Source of the DNA: Pectinophora gossypiella | Lineage: Eukaryota > Arthropoda > Insecta > Lepidoptera > Gelechiidae | Direction of reading: 5' to 3' | NCBI RefSeq assembly: GCF_024362695.1 | Contig: NC_065417.1 | Coordinates: 6,441,001-6,505,000, forward strand | DNA length: 64,000 nucleotides | The notes under the pieces: generated by a model | What the model saw: only the letters and a program-made list of their open reading frames with translations | Databases searched by the model: none | What the model was told of the DNA's origin: nothing | Shown here: piece after piece, positions 1 through 9,616 of the stretch | How positions within the stretch are numbered: the first letter of the stretch is position 1 | Layout of the letters: every line of letters begins with the position of its first letter | Program-made: the position numbers and the translations under genes

Positions 1-383
1 CCTGTTGGGATGTAGGGCTCGAAACAGATTTCCACTCCTCGCGATCTCTAAGTAAAAGTGCGCGCGCGCGTAAAGTCCATAGTCGTTTCAAAATCCAAAC
101 ATTGTCTCTAGATATCCTGCCTTACGAGGATATAACTTATCACTATTCTGATATTATTACATTATTAGTACAAATAGATACCGTTTTAGGGACCAATACG
201 AAATCGGTACTATAATTTTATACCGGTATGATAACGGTAGCGTAGCCCTTACCTCTTTTATGCCTTAATCTTTTCAAGCCCTGCCATTAATCAATCACTT
301 AAGACCATAATATCCGCCACTGTTCGTATTTGCGCCCTTTGTTCATCATTGGAATCTTTAATATTTATTTAATCACATTTCAG
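1..383. other. gene-free left edge, intron upstream of the GST exon
   Basis: There is no coding sequence I can support here. The stretch contains a short alternating GC run near position 60-70 and ends in a pyrimidine-rich splice acceptor (AG at 382-383). It is read as the intron upstream of the GST exon; the earlier GST exons lie outside the window. Confidence 0.6.
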
Positions 384-1016
384 TTAAGTACCTTGTTCTA
401 CAAAGTTATAAGAAACCCAGAAACGGTCACCGAGAATACGATGACTGCGTACCGCAATGCGGTCAGTTTCATCCAGGAGCAGCTAAAAAGCCGCGGTACC
501 AAGTTTTTGGATGGTGGCGAGCCTGGTTACGCAGACTACATGATCTGGCCCTGGTTTGAAAGGATCTGGATGTTGCAAGATGTCGACGAGAGACTAAAAA
601 TTGACGGTCCCGAAAATAAATTACTGGTAAAGTTTTACGCTTTTACAATACGAATTGATATAGAAATCGTATGGTCACGAGTCACGAGCATTAATATTAA
701 CACATTAACTTTTTTGACAAATTGTACTGTAAGTCTCACTAAATATCAAATATGTTAGTGCGACAGAGTCCTAAAGTGGGTACATTATATTGCTCATGAC
801 TGTACACCATAATTTGACGAAAATAACGTCAGTCGCCATAATCTATAATGAACGAAATTAATTATTATGTTTTTATTCCAGGTTGAGTACATACAAAACA
901 TGCTGAAAGACCCAGCTGTAGCAGCATTCTTGGTACCAAAGGATATTCTATTGCAAGTTATGGAAGGCTATAGACCAGGAAACAGGCCCAACTATGACTT
1001 GCTGCTTGAAAAATAA
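384..1016 (+). CDS. GSTO: glutathione S-transferase omega, last two coding exons (5' partial)
   Basis: This is the C-terminal all-helical domain of an omega-class glutathione S-transferase, a cytosolic thiol transferase or reductase. Exon 384-626 follows an acceptor AG at 382-383 and ends at a GTAAAG donor at 627. Exon 882-1016 follows an acceptor AG at 880-881 and ends with TAA at 1014-1016. The frame is kept across the 255-bp intron, giving 81 + 44 codons. The residues DYMIWPWFER are the omega-class signature in this domain, and KFLDGGEPGY just before it fits the same family. The thioredoxin-like N-terminal domain with the catalytic Cys is not in the window. An open reading frame can be extended left to 330, but only through intron sequence from a TTG. 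An AATAAA overlaps the stop region (about 1012-1020). The gene converges with Cdt1. Confidence 0.87.
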
Positions 1017-1510
1017 ATAAAATATCATATTCACTTTTCAATGTTTTGCTTATTTAAGAAAATACCACACAGAAAAGAAATTAAGAGAAGAAAAAATTAT
1101 CTAGTCATAACTAATGTTAACTAAACATAATTGAACATAAAACAAACTTCATGTCTTGAACAATTATTAATAAGATGAGAATAAGCTAATACTATAAAAA
1201 AATGAAATTATGATTTTAAAACATGTTAAAACTTAACATACATAATTATGTCGAGATACTATTGCTAATGTCAAAATAATTGTTAGCAAATAATTAAAAT
1301 ATGAATTAGATGTCGATATTGTTCCCCATAATTATCTAATGAAAGATTGAAAACTACTTACAGATAGATAGCTTTGGCTACAAAATACTTGACAAACTTC
1401 ATTTAAACAACAATTAAGATAAGTAGTTGTGATAATAGCAGGGTTACATAAAAAAATATACTTACTCAGTCTTTACTTTTTCATGTCAACTTACTTTGTT
1501 CTTAAATTAA
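1017..1510. other. intergenic, convergent 3' ends of GST and Cdt1
   Basis: About 490 bp of AT-rich DNA lie between the GST stop and the Cdt1 stop on the opposite strand. I see no ORF, repeat or RNA gene. It should hold both 3' untranslated regions. Confidence 0.6.
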
Positions 1511-3562
1511 TTAGTCACACTTGTATTTCTCTACTAAAGCTTCCAACTTTGACATTATTTTCTTTAGGTCAGTATTTCTGTCCAATTTAAGATATGTGTT
1601 GTCTCTGATGTCATGCAGTTTGATCCACTCCGGAACTTGCTCAGCTAGAACTTTGATGTCCCTGAGCAAGTCATTCGCCGACACATTGGCTTTAAAACTG
1701 CTGTCTAACTTAGACAAAACAATGTTGAGATTCAAGACATTCTTTCTTTCAGTAACAAATATATTCCTTAAAGTCTTTGCTAGGTCTGGAAGCCGACTAT
1801 AAATCATATATTTTTCTTCATGCTGTGAAGATCGTGTCATAGCTTCTAGGGCTTTAGCAGCTTGTTTTGCTTTAACTTTTTCCAGTAAAGCTGCAGGTAG
1901 ATTGCGAAGTGCAGGGTTCATTATAGTCACGCCACTTGTTGAAGGCTGACTAGTTTGAGTACCAGCAGTGTTTGTCTTGGTGTCAGTCAAACCAGTTGCC
2001 ACCTTCTCTTGTTCAGTTAGACCTCGAGCCTTAGCTTGAGCTAACTTCTCCAAAGCCCTCTCCATTTTAGTGTTACACTTAAAAAGTTCACGTGCTTTGG
2101 ATAGTACATCCTGTGCTGTAGATAACTTCTCTGCATTAGGCAGTTCAGGTAGTTTAGCACTTTCTATCTCAGGCACTTTCTCTATCTCAAATTCAGGATG
2201 CCAGCGAGTGAGCTTGTCATCAGGTATTACCATGGGAGGATCCAGTGTCAATAAGTATTGAGCATGATGTTTTTTCACCAATTGAAGGAGGGTATCATAA
2301 AAATATCTACGCCTCTCTAACAACACACTTGGATTCATGATTTTGATATCAGTGGGGAAGTTTGGAGTGATAATCATTTCATAAGAATCCTTTTGTGAAG
2401 TTGCAAAGCTTTTAATTTTCTGGATCTCAAAGTTGTAGAAATCTGGCACTAAATGTTTTATCTGAGCAAGATGTTTTTCTGTGAAATTTCGTTTGAGCAT
2501 TTCCTGGACAGAGGGCTTGAGTTTATTGAAGGTAATCTTCTCGTTCCTGTTGTACAGAAGGGCGACAACAGTCTCCATACCTCGGAACAGTTCAGCTAGG
2601 AATCTGTATTGATGTGGCAGAGGTAGGCTTGTGGATGATGAAGCCAGGGAAGCATGACGGATGTAAGCTGGTACCTGAATGAGGAAAACAATGCCATGTT
2701 ACAAATATTATGGTTACTTTATAAATAAATTACAACTTCAATAGGAAAACATACCTTGCTTGGGCTCTTGATAGGGCTCACAATAACTTTTCTTGGAGAA
2801 ATAAGAGGTCTCTGTTGTGGAGTGAGTGTGACTTCTTTCTGAGGAGATAGCAGCTCTTTGTGGACCAAGGACTTTTTACTTGGACTGTAAGTGAATAAAC
2901 AAATTTATTGTAGTTATTACATTTTAAAGATAATGTATCAAAATGTGCAAGATGTCAGAAATTTACTATAATGTACATAGTGTAATGGCTATACGATTAC
3001 TACACAATGACCAGTAACATTAAATAATAATTATATACCTGGAGGGTACTTCCAAATCAATAGACTTGAATTCCTTGAGATTCCTCTTATCACAGGCTGC
3101 CTTAACCTCTTGTATGCCTTTGCTCAGTCGATCTGCAGTGGCTCTCAATTCTGCAAGTCTGGAGCTGCTAGCTAACTTCTTTCTGATATCTCCAAGACTA
3201 AGTTCCTTTCGTGCAGTATTTACTACATCTGGTTTAGATGTTTCATTTGTTTTTGTGATATTACCGGCGTTTAATTTCTTCCCAAAAGCCGTTGAGCTCT
3301 TCTGCTCCGAAGTACTCTTGGTCGGCGACGACACGCTACTTGCAACAGTAACCTTACTTCGATTATCCAGTTTACATTCATTAGATAATTTAACAGGCAG
3401 TTTCAAGGACTGCTTCACATCTTGATCAAAGGTCTTAAGACCATTTTTACGCCGTTCTATATGCTGTTCAACGTGAAGAATTTTTGATTTAGAACTAACC
3501 ATGTCTTCGGAAGCTGGCCTTTTTCGGCTATTAAAAAATGATGTGAGCGTAGTTTGCGACAT
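1511..3562 (-). CDS. Cdt1: DNA replication licensing factor Cdt1 (double parked), three exons
   Basis: Cdt1 loads the MCM2-7 helicase onto origins with ORC and Cdc6 in G1 and is inhibited by geminin. The coding exons on the minus strand are 3562-3039, 2884-2755 and 2674-1511. Each has GT/AG ends, and together they give 606 codons (605 aa). The start at 3562 puts a PCNA-interacting motif, QTTLTSFF, at residues 3-10, with a basic residue four positions after it. This is the layout of a CRL4-Cdt2 PIP degron, although the usual TD is TS here. The middle region is Ser/Lys-rich with SP sites (exon 2). The geminin-binding/MCM winged-helix fold starts at LPLPHQYRFLAELFRGMETVV and continues to LTRWHPEFEIEKVPEIE. 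The C-terminal winged helix (LRNIFVTERK ... WIKLHDIRDNTYLKLD) is intact. About 140 bp upstream of the ATG lies the edge of a retroposon/hAT insertion complex. Confidence 0.93.
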
Positions 3563-3688
3563 GATATCTCTGGGGTACTACGTTACGACTTTTTAACTTT
3601 AATTATAAGTATTATAACTTATTTTTTTCCACTCAACACTTCACAATCCACCAGCAATCTTTCTGTTTTCCCTCCAAAAAGCAAAATT
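3563..3688 (-). promoter_or_regulatory. residual proximal Cdt1 upstream region
   Basis: These 126 bp are what remains next to the Cdt1 ATG before the TSD of the retroposon (3689-3704). The native sequence resumes only at 6750. The stretch is AT-rich, and I do not see a TATA box or E2F site in it. Confidence 0.4.
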
Positions 3689-4254
3689 GTAAGCTTTGTT
3701 CGTTTTTTTTTTTTGTTTTGGTTTTCCCCGAAGGGTAAGGCAAAGGGAACTATGCCCATACAGCCATGTCTTACGTATTTTTTTTCTTGATGATTAATGA
3801 AATGATGAAAGGTGATGATGATGAAACCTAAGCCCCCACCCTCGGAGTAGACTCCTACTCCGAACCCCAAACGAATTAACTCGAAAGTCCGCATAAACTT
3901 TCGAGTTATGAAGCGGCTTCTTGACACGAAGCGAAAATAGGCAGATACACTTTGTTTATTGAATACTCAGTGGCGGATTTACCAGTAGGCTGAGTAGGCT
4001 GAAGCCTAGGGCGGCAGATTTTAGGGGGCGGCAAATTTGGCCCAAAATTTTTTTTTGTCTTACAGAAATAAAAAAGACATTATTATATAAGTAAGTACAT
4101 AAAGAAACAAGTGACAAGAATTTTAATATTTTAGTATAATGGACAGTGTACTGAACATTCTTACGTCTGTACGGGCTTCAACCGAACATATTTTGCTAAC
4201 ATTACGCCCTGCTTTTGGTAGCGCTGTGCACTCGATTATTATTAGTGTGAAACG

Positions 4255-4702
4255 CAGCGGCGGCGTAGCGTAGTGGAGGCGGCAGGGGCGGCCCGCCCCG
4301 GGCGGGTTTTTAGGGGGCGGCAAAATTTCACAATTTATAATCTATATAAAATTCTTCTTCTATCGTGTGGGTTGTGAGGTGGATTACCAACCTCATCAAC
4401 CCAAAAAAAACCCGTAAGTATATAAAAATGAAACCCGTTTTCCGTTGTCACGACATAACATAGAAACGGCTTGACAGATTCGACAAATTTTTTTTTGTAG
4501 TTTTCTAATAATCTGTACAAGGTTCTTACGGAAAAAAATATACATTTAATTTTTCATATTTTAAAAGACGCGCGTAACGAATATAGACATCATTAAATTT
4601 AAAACAAAAAATCTGTGGTCATTTGTAAATTGAAATATCTAAATAAAAGGGCGGCAAAACAGTCTTCCGCCCCGGACGGCCGACACCCACGCTACGCCGC
4701 TG
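4255..4702. mobile_element. nested short hAT-type element (MITE-like)
   Basis: The left end is CAGCGGCGGCGTAGCG and the right end is CGCTACGCCGCTG, with the 8-bp TSD GTGAAACG at 4247-4254 and 4703-4710. It is 448 bp with no coding capacity. It carries a short fragment of the tRNA-SINE 3' region (about 4358-4405, the GTGGGTTGTGAGGTGGAT word seen elsewhere in the window). It lies within the larger hAT and is therefore a later insertion, or it moved with it. Confidence 0.83.
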
Positions 4703-5029
4703 GTGAAACGGTCACTCAACGTAAACGATACGTACTAGCCACGAGCGCAAATAAAGAAATAAATCTACTTAAACGAATCTTTGAGTTAACGATCAAATCC
4801 TACAACTACAACTGAAGGTGGAGCGCTGAAGCCGAAACCCAGCATTGGCCCTTATAACGTTTGGTCCTTCGAGCTACTATAGTGGAATGTTGTGTTAGTG
4901 ACTGTGATAGCGAATCGGTGCTTTTGGCCTGCCGCAAGCGGGTCTCACCAACTGCATTGAGAAAGCGCACATATCACTGTGTAACTAGCACGTTCTTGTT
5001 CCAGCGAAGCTTTAACAATTGACGCCACG

Positions 5030-5753
5030 ATGGCAACTAACATAGATCAACTCCTCGAGAAACAGAAGGTGAACTACGATAACATCAAGCAAATCACCTC
5101 CAACTACGCCAAGGATACTGTTCAACGGAAGATTTTCAGTTATCTAGAAAAACGTCTAGAGGCTTTGGAGGCTCATTGGGCTGAGTTTAGCATGAATCAC
5201 GGGAAACTTGCACCACTCGTGACGCCTGACATGGACTACGTCATTCAAGTAAACGGTAGGTTTATACGACAAAACACGACAGAAGATGTTCAAGGAAAAA
5301 CTATCTATATCTCTCATGTCACCACGCCCTACAACTGATGTCCAAATGAAAGATAACTAAATGGCAAGTTAATCTAAAGACAAGAATAAACATAAGTGCT
5401 TTTCAAAAATCGGCTTCTAAAATTAACGTCGAGACACTAATCGCCAGAAAACAACGCCTAAAATTGATATACCCGAGTTTAACGGAAACTATAACAAGTG
5501 GGTGTCTTTTTGCGATTTTTATATGCTAACGAAGTCGTAAAAAGTGCAGCTACTGAAATCTAAACTGAGAGGTGAACCAGAAAAGCTCGTACAGCATTTG
5601 AATATCAGCGCCGACAATTACGACTCATGCTGGGACATCTTTCGTAACCGGTATGAGAATGGACGACTCTTATGGTCATCATACATAAACACGGTTCTCA
5701 GTTTACCTGACATCCAAGCTGCATCGGCAATCAACTTATGCAGGACACTGTGA
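5030..5753 (+). pseudogene. BEL/Pao-type retrotransposon gag relic
   Basis: Two open segments, 5030-5338 (102 codons) and 5544-5753, are separated by a frame-broken stretch. The first is a helical N-terminal gag region. The second contains KLRGEPEKLVQHLNISADNY followed by WDIFRNRYENGRLL, which matches the DUF1759-type gag core of BEL/Pao elements; fragments of its upstream part (PEFNG-like) are readable near 5475. Leader-like sequence with a TTTGGTCCTTCGAGC word (about 4860) precedes it. There is no protease, RT or integrase, so it is a dead fragment carried inside the hAT. Confidence 0.6.
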
Positions 5754-6301
5754 ACGAGTGTATAAACGGCCTTAACACAGAAGTTTTGCGTCGTGCTGGT
5801 CTATCCGGGATAGAAGCGCTCATCATAAAGCATCGACTGAGATGGTGCGGTTACGTCTTGCGAATGGATGACAGCAGACTACCGAAAGCAGTTTTCTATT
5901 CCGAGCTCTCTAGCGGAAAGCGAAAACATGGTGGGCAATATCTGCGTTACAAAGACGTGCTTAAGCGCAATCTCGTGGCATGTGAGATACCAACAGTTAG
6001 TTGGGTGGATTGTGTTTGTCTTAGACCGGAATGACGCCGCGCCGTTCACAAGAGCGTCAATTTATTTGAAAAGAAGCGTTTACAAGATCTCGACGCAAAG
6101 CGCCAAATGTGGAAGACTCGATCAAAACCCACACACTCAATTCGTCAGGCCAGCTTTATTGTGTGCCGTATGACCGGATCTTCAAGTCGAAGTTCGGTTT
6201 CGCCAGCCACATCAGAGCCCACCACAACATCGATCCAGGATAGATATTCAGGAGTCACCGTCGCCGGATACGGTTTGGACGACATGAATTATGATAATTA
6301 G
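5738..6301 (+). pseudogene. non-LTR retrotransposon ORF2 C-terminal tail, frameshifted
   Basis: The reading starts in the frame of 5738-6034 (VLRRAGLSGIEALIIKHRLR, then WCGYVLRMDDSRLPKAVFYS). It continues through other frames to about 6301 (the RQASFIVCRMTGSSSRS region). This is the conserved C-terminal tail found after the RT domain in several LINE ORF2 proteins. RT and endonuclease are absent and at least two frameshifts are needed, so it is a relic. It joins the gag relic directly, inside the hAT. Confidence 0.6.
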
Positions 6302-6716
6302 TACTTACATGCTGCTGTTTTAGCTCAACAGTATACATTTCACTAAATCGACTGCTGTAAAAAAATCTAGAAACTGACACAACTTACTTCACAATCATAT
6401 TAATAACGGGAAAAAGCCGATGTAATGAGGACGATAGAATACAAATCCGAAAGTTGCAATTTTATTAACAGAATAAAAGTACTAATTAATTTGATTGTGA
6501 ACTAAACTAGCGTATTGAATTTTAGAGGTCAGTAGGGGCGGCAAAAATTGAATAGCCTACTGGCGGCAAATTTGTAAATCCGCCACTGTGAATACTCCAA
6601 TATAATAACACTCGCGAATGTCTTCCGACTAACTTAATGCGATCATCAACCACAAAACACCACTTCGTATTAATTATTTAGATTATTCAATGAAGAAAGC
6701 AACTGTCCCGTTCCCG

Positions 6717-6728
6717 TTTCCCGCCAAA
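6717..6728. promoter_or_regulatory. perfect E2F-type motif in the 5' end of retroposon copy 1
   Basis: TTTCCCGCCAAA (TTTGGCGGGAAA on the other strand) matches the classical E2F consensus. It lies in the 5' end of the retroposon inserted upstream of Cdt1. Copy 2 near 30192 has a degraded form. Without the later hAT it would sit roughly 550 bp from the Cdt1 ATG; it is now about 3.15 kb away. Function is inference only. Confidence 0.35.
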
Positions 6729-6749
6729 AAGCCGTAAGCTTTGTTCGTT

Positions 6750-7597
6750 GAAAGTCAAATTGACACTATTGACAGATTGACTTTTTTTCTTCGTCTACTT
6801 ATGAGTCAGGTTAAGATCATGAGACCATACTGCCTAGTCATCAGTAAAGAAAATTGCTTTATCTTTTGACAATCTGATAGTAATAATAAAAGTTTATTTC
6901 TTACTTATAAGTATAAATAAATATATTCATATTTTTCGTAACAATATAAGTCTAATATTATTTAGTATGGGAGACAGCACTAAGCAATCCTTAGACGCAA
7001 CCAAAAATCTAATAAATATCGGGGTCATGGCGGCAGTCTATGTTTATTTGATTTTTGATTGCGTCTAGGGATTGCAGCCGTTGTAGTCAGCACCGGTGCC
7101 AAATCCATCCAGTCACCGTAGGAGTGGTACCCACTCAAGTTTACATTAAAATAGATAAAAAATCAAAAGTAATTTAACATAAAATAAACCGACTTCAAAT
7201 TCTGTCTAATAAAAGGTAAGCAAGAATTATTACCTACTTACTTAGGAAAATGTTAGAATCTCGGCGAAAATCAAGAAATAATCAAGTGCGATAATGCCTT
7301 AAGGAGTTCGAATTATTGTCGAATATCGACCTCGGTGGACCTCTGGTTGACCACAATGTTAAATAACTTCTACTTTGACTTCTAGTCTTCTCGTACGTAA
7401 ACTAGAGGTAAACTACCAAATAAAATGACGTCTAATCAACCGACAACGATGGGACTTCAATAATCATTTAATTGTATAGTGTTTTAGTAATACGACAGTT
7501 ATAAAAGCGACACAACGACTGAGTATTTAATATTTCAGAATCGTGAAAGTGGGAATTTGATTAACATAGTAATGGAGTTATTAACGACATTAGTTCG
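6750..7597. other. upstream region of the first transporter gene, with an inverted repeat
   Basis: This stretch is non-coding. An imperfect inverted repeat with arms of about 33 bp lies at 6986-7073 (AATCCTTAGACGCAA ... TTGCGTCTAGGGATT). A pyrimidine-AG at about 7533 could be the acceptor of a 5' UTR exon. An 11-codon upstream ORF (ATG 7572, TGA 7605-7607) overlaps the first in-frame ATG of the transporter. Confidence 0.5.
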
Positions 7598-9616
7598 ATG
7601 TTTGTGACTAATACAATGCAATCTAAATACCAACGTCGAAAAGCAGCAAAACTAAAAAAAGTTGTCGGTAAACATGATGATAAGGTGGGAGGCGAAGAAC
7701 ATGAGATCACAGCTCAGATATCAGTGCCCCACGAGGGTGGCTGGGGATGGCTCGTCGTCTTCTCTGCTTTCTTCAGTATTTTCATACTGGATGGAGTCGC
7801 CTACACGTTCGGCAGTATGCTTGCAGATATCGCTAAAGATCTTAAAGTATCCGATTCCCTTGTAGCTTTAGTGAACTCTACAGCGGTTGCATTATATTTT
7901 ATCGCAAGTCCTCTAGCTTCGGCATTTATAAATAGATTTGGTTTTCGTGAATGCGCTATGTGTGGTTCAATTATATGCTCCTTCGCTTTATTAACATCAT
8001 ATTTTACAAAGAAAATCGGATACCTCTTTCTATTTTATGGCATAATTGCTGGATTTGGATACTCTTTGATAAATATGTCCTCTGGGCTGGTTGTTGGTTT
8101 TTACTTTGAGCGATTACGATCAGTTGCTTTGGCCATAGCAACGTGTGGATCCAGTTTTGGTGTTATGAGTTTATTTCCCGTAAATACATATTTAGTAAAG
8201 CTGGCTGGATGGCGCACAACAATGTTGTTGCATTCTGGATTGTTTGGTATAATTTTCTTCTTAGGTATGGCTTATAGGCCCCTACTTTCATTCACTGTGA
8301 CGAAAACGGAACAAGATCCCACCCGCACTGTAGCCTACCTGCCAAGTGTGACCAGCGCTGTGGTTCGCCCGACCACCTCGCGAACCGGGGTACAAACCCC
8401 AAAACCTACCCTAGCTCCTACCGCCACCGAACGATTATTCAGTGCCGTCTCTAATGTTAACTTTCCAATGGCCGCTGCAGTGGTAGAAGATATTCAGCCT
8501 CCTGATATGATACCGACGGGACACGCAACTACGGCACAAGCAGGCCCCTCCAGCGCCGTCGCTAGATCCAAATCCAGATTAACATTTACCGCGCACGGTA
8601 CTGAGGGCGCTATATACCAAAAACAATTGCAGCGTGTGGAATCTATTATATCTAAAGCCAGTGATAAATCTAAAGCCTTCGTCGAAGTATCAATAATAAA
8701 ACCACCGACTACAAAAAAGAAGATGGGGTTTTGGGCTCGGCTTTTTACATGGGAACCACGTGTTCCACAAGCTCGACCTTTATACCGAGATGATGCTTTT
8801 TATGAAGGTAAATTGACAGACCTTCCAGCATATCAAAAGAGTATGGTAGACACAAGTGCGCCAGGTAGAACTGGGCTGGAGTACCAGATGGCAGTGACGC
8901 GCGCAGTGACCGTCAACGACCTGCAGGAGCATCGCGGGGTGTTCACCACTGCACTCAGAAGAGTACTTGCCACTATGATGGATCCCAACTTGTTGAAGAA
9001 GAGTTCGTTTTTACTGATGTGCTGCAGCGGTTTTTTTACTTATTTAGGTTTCTTAGTTCCTTACGTATACTTGCAGGATCGAAATCTTAAAGCAGGGGTT
9101 GATGCCTCTCACTGTAATCTATTTATAAGTGCTATCGGTTTGTCGAACGCTATTGGAAGGCTGGTGTTGGGCTCTTTAGCTAGCAAAATAGATCCAATAT
9201 ATCTGTTTGCAGTTGGATGTACCGTGGCAGGTCTAAGCACTATTGTCTCAGGTGTATCTTACAACTTGTACTACCAATATGCCTATTGCTTTGTTTTTGG
9301 TTTTTCTATATCAAGTGTAGCTTGTTTGCGCAGTATTATTTTAGTGTCATTGTATGGCTTAGATAAGTTAACAAATGCTACCGGTATGATGTTAATATTT
9401 TTAGGTTTAGGCAATTTAGTAAGCACGCCGATAGCTGGTATACTTAAAAATACGTATGGGTACGAGCTAGCTTTTACCGTTGCCGGGGCGTTTATGACTG
9501 TGAGTGGTCTGATTTTGATCCTGGTAAAATTTTTTGCTGTTAGAGAAATTAAAGCCCAGGCTCAACAGGACACTATGAAAACTAAAATGGCGCAAGGAAG
9601 GCAACAGAGGAAATAA
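7598..9616 (+). CDS. monocarboxylate transporter-like MFS protein, tandem copy 1
   Basis: This is a plasma-membrane-type major facilitator of the SLC16 (monocarboxylate transporter) family; the substrate cannot be told from sequence. It has 672 residues in one exon. The motif HEGGWGWLVV (residues 45-54) at the start of TM1 is the family signature, followed by the ILDGVAYTFG turn. Six hydrophobic segments lie at about 50-226. A long polar loop follows (about 227-468), with a conserved block EYQMAVTRAVTV, and six more segments occupy about 470-650. TM8 keeps an Arg (SNAIGRLVLG). The C-terminus is basic. The ATG at 7598 is inside an upstream ORF, so the second ATG at 7616 (MQSKYQRRK) is a plausible alternative start. 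It is a clear paralogue of the next gene. Confidence 0.88.
   Translation: MFVTNTMQSKYQRRKAAKLKKVVGKHDDKVGGEEHEITAQISVPHEGGWGWLVVFSAFFSIFILDGVAYTFGSMLADIAKDLKVSDSLVALVNSTAVALYFIASPLASAFINRFGFRECAMCGSIICSFALLTSYFTKKIGYLFLFYGIIAGFGYSLINMSSGLVVGFYFERLRSVALAIATCGSSFGVMSLFPVNTYLVKLAGWRTTMLLHSGLFGIIFFLGMAYRPLLSFTVTKTEQDPTRTVAYLPSVTSAVVRPTTSRTGVQTPKPTLAPTATERLFSAVSNVNFPMAAAVVEDIQPPDMIPTGHATTAQAGPSSAVARSKSRLTFTAHGTEGAIYQKQLQRVESIISKASDKSKAFVEVSIIKPPTTKKKMGFWARLFTWEPRVPQARPLYRDDAFYEGKLTDLPAYQKSMVDTSAPGRTGLEYQMAVTRAVTVNDLQEHRGVFTTALRRVLATMMDPNLLKKSSFLLMCCSGFFTYLGFLVPYVYLQDRNLKAGVDASHCNLFISAIGLSNAIGRLVLGSLASKIDPIYLFAVGCTVAGLSTIVSGVSYNLYYQYAYCFVFGFSISSVACLRSIILVSLYGLDKLTNATGMMLIFLGLGNLVSTPIAGILKNTYGYELAFTVAGAFMTVSGLILILVKFFAVREIKAQAQQDTMKTKMAQGRQQRK

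Larger units (their letters stand above)
3968..6588. mobile_element. hAT-type DNA transposon, non-autonomous composite, 2.6 kb
   Basis: Terminal inverted repeats (TIRs) begin CAGTGGCGGATTTAC at 3968 and end with its complement GTAAATCCGCCACTG at 6588. The 8-bp TSD TGAATACT (3960-3967 and 6589-6596) is the length expected of hAT elements. The intact retroposon copy at 30187-30592 has a single TGAATACT at the equivalent place, so it is a paralogous empty site. GGCGGCA-rich subterminal repeats occur at both ends. I see no transposase. The interior holds a smaller hAT (4255-4702), a gag fragment (5030-5753) and a LINE ORF2 tail (5738-6301). Confidence 0.88.
3705..6733 (-). repeat. poly(A) retroposon (SINE-like), copy 1, split by a hAT element
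   Basis: This is a roughly 400-bp retroposed repeat in reverse orientation. Its poly(A) tail is the T run at about 3703-3714, and its 5' end is at 6733. It is flanked by a perfect 16-bp TSD, GTAAGCTTTGTTCGTT (3689-3704 and 6734-6749). The body is in two pieces, 3705-3967 and 6597-6733, separated by a hAT transposon. Copy 2 (30187-30592) gives the uninterrupted form. The body contains an 11-bp perfect hairpin at 3878-3907 and a second stem (GGAGTAG/CTACTCC) at about 3843-3861. I do not see clear Pol III box A/B motifs, so it could also be the 3' end of a LINE. The long open frame across it (for example 3619-3927) is shared by both copies and is not a host gene. Confidence 0.82.

Noticed and set aside
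330..383. 5' extension of the GST reading frame
   Set aside because: It starts at TTG and runs through the polypyrimidine tract and acceptor AG at 382-383, so it is intron sequence.
3619..3927. 102-codon open frame on the minus strand
   Set aside because: It is the reading frame across a retroposon that recurs at 30365-30634, with its end reading into the poly(A) and flank. No protein family is recognised.
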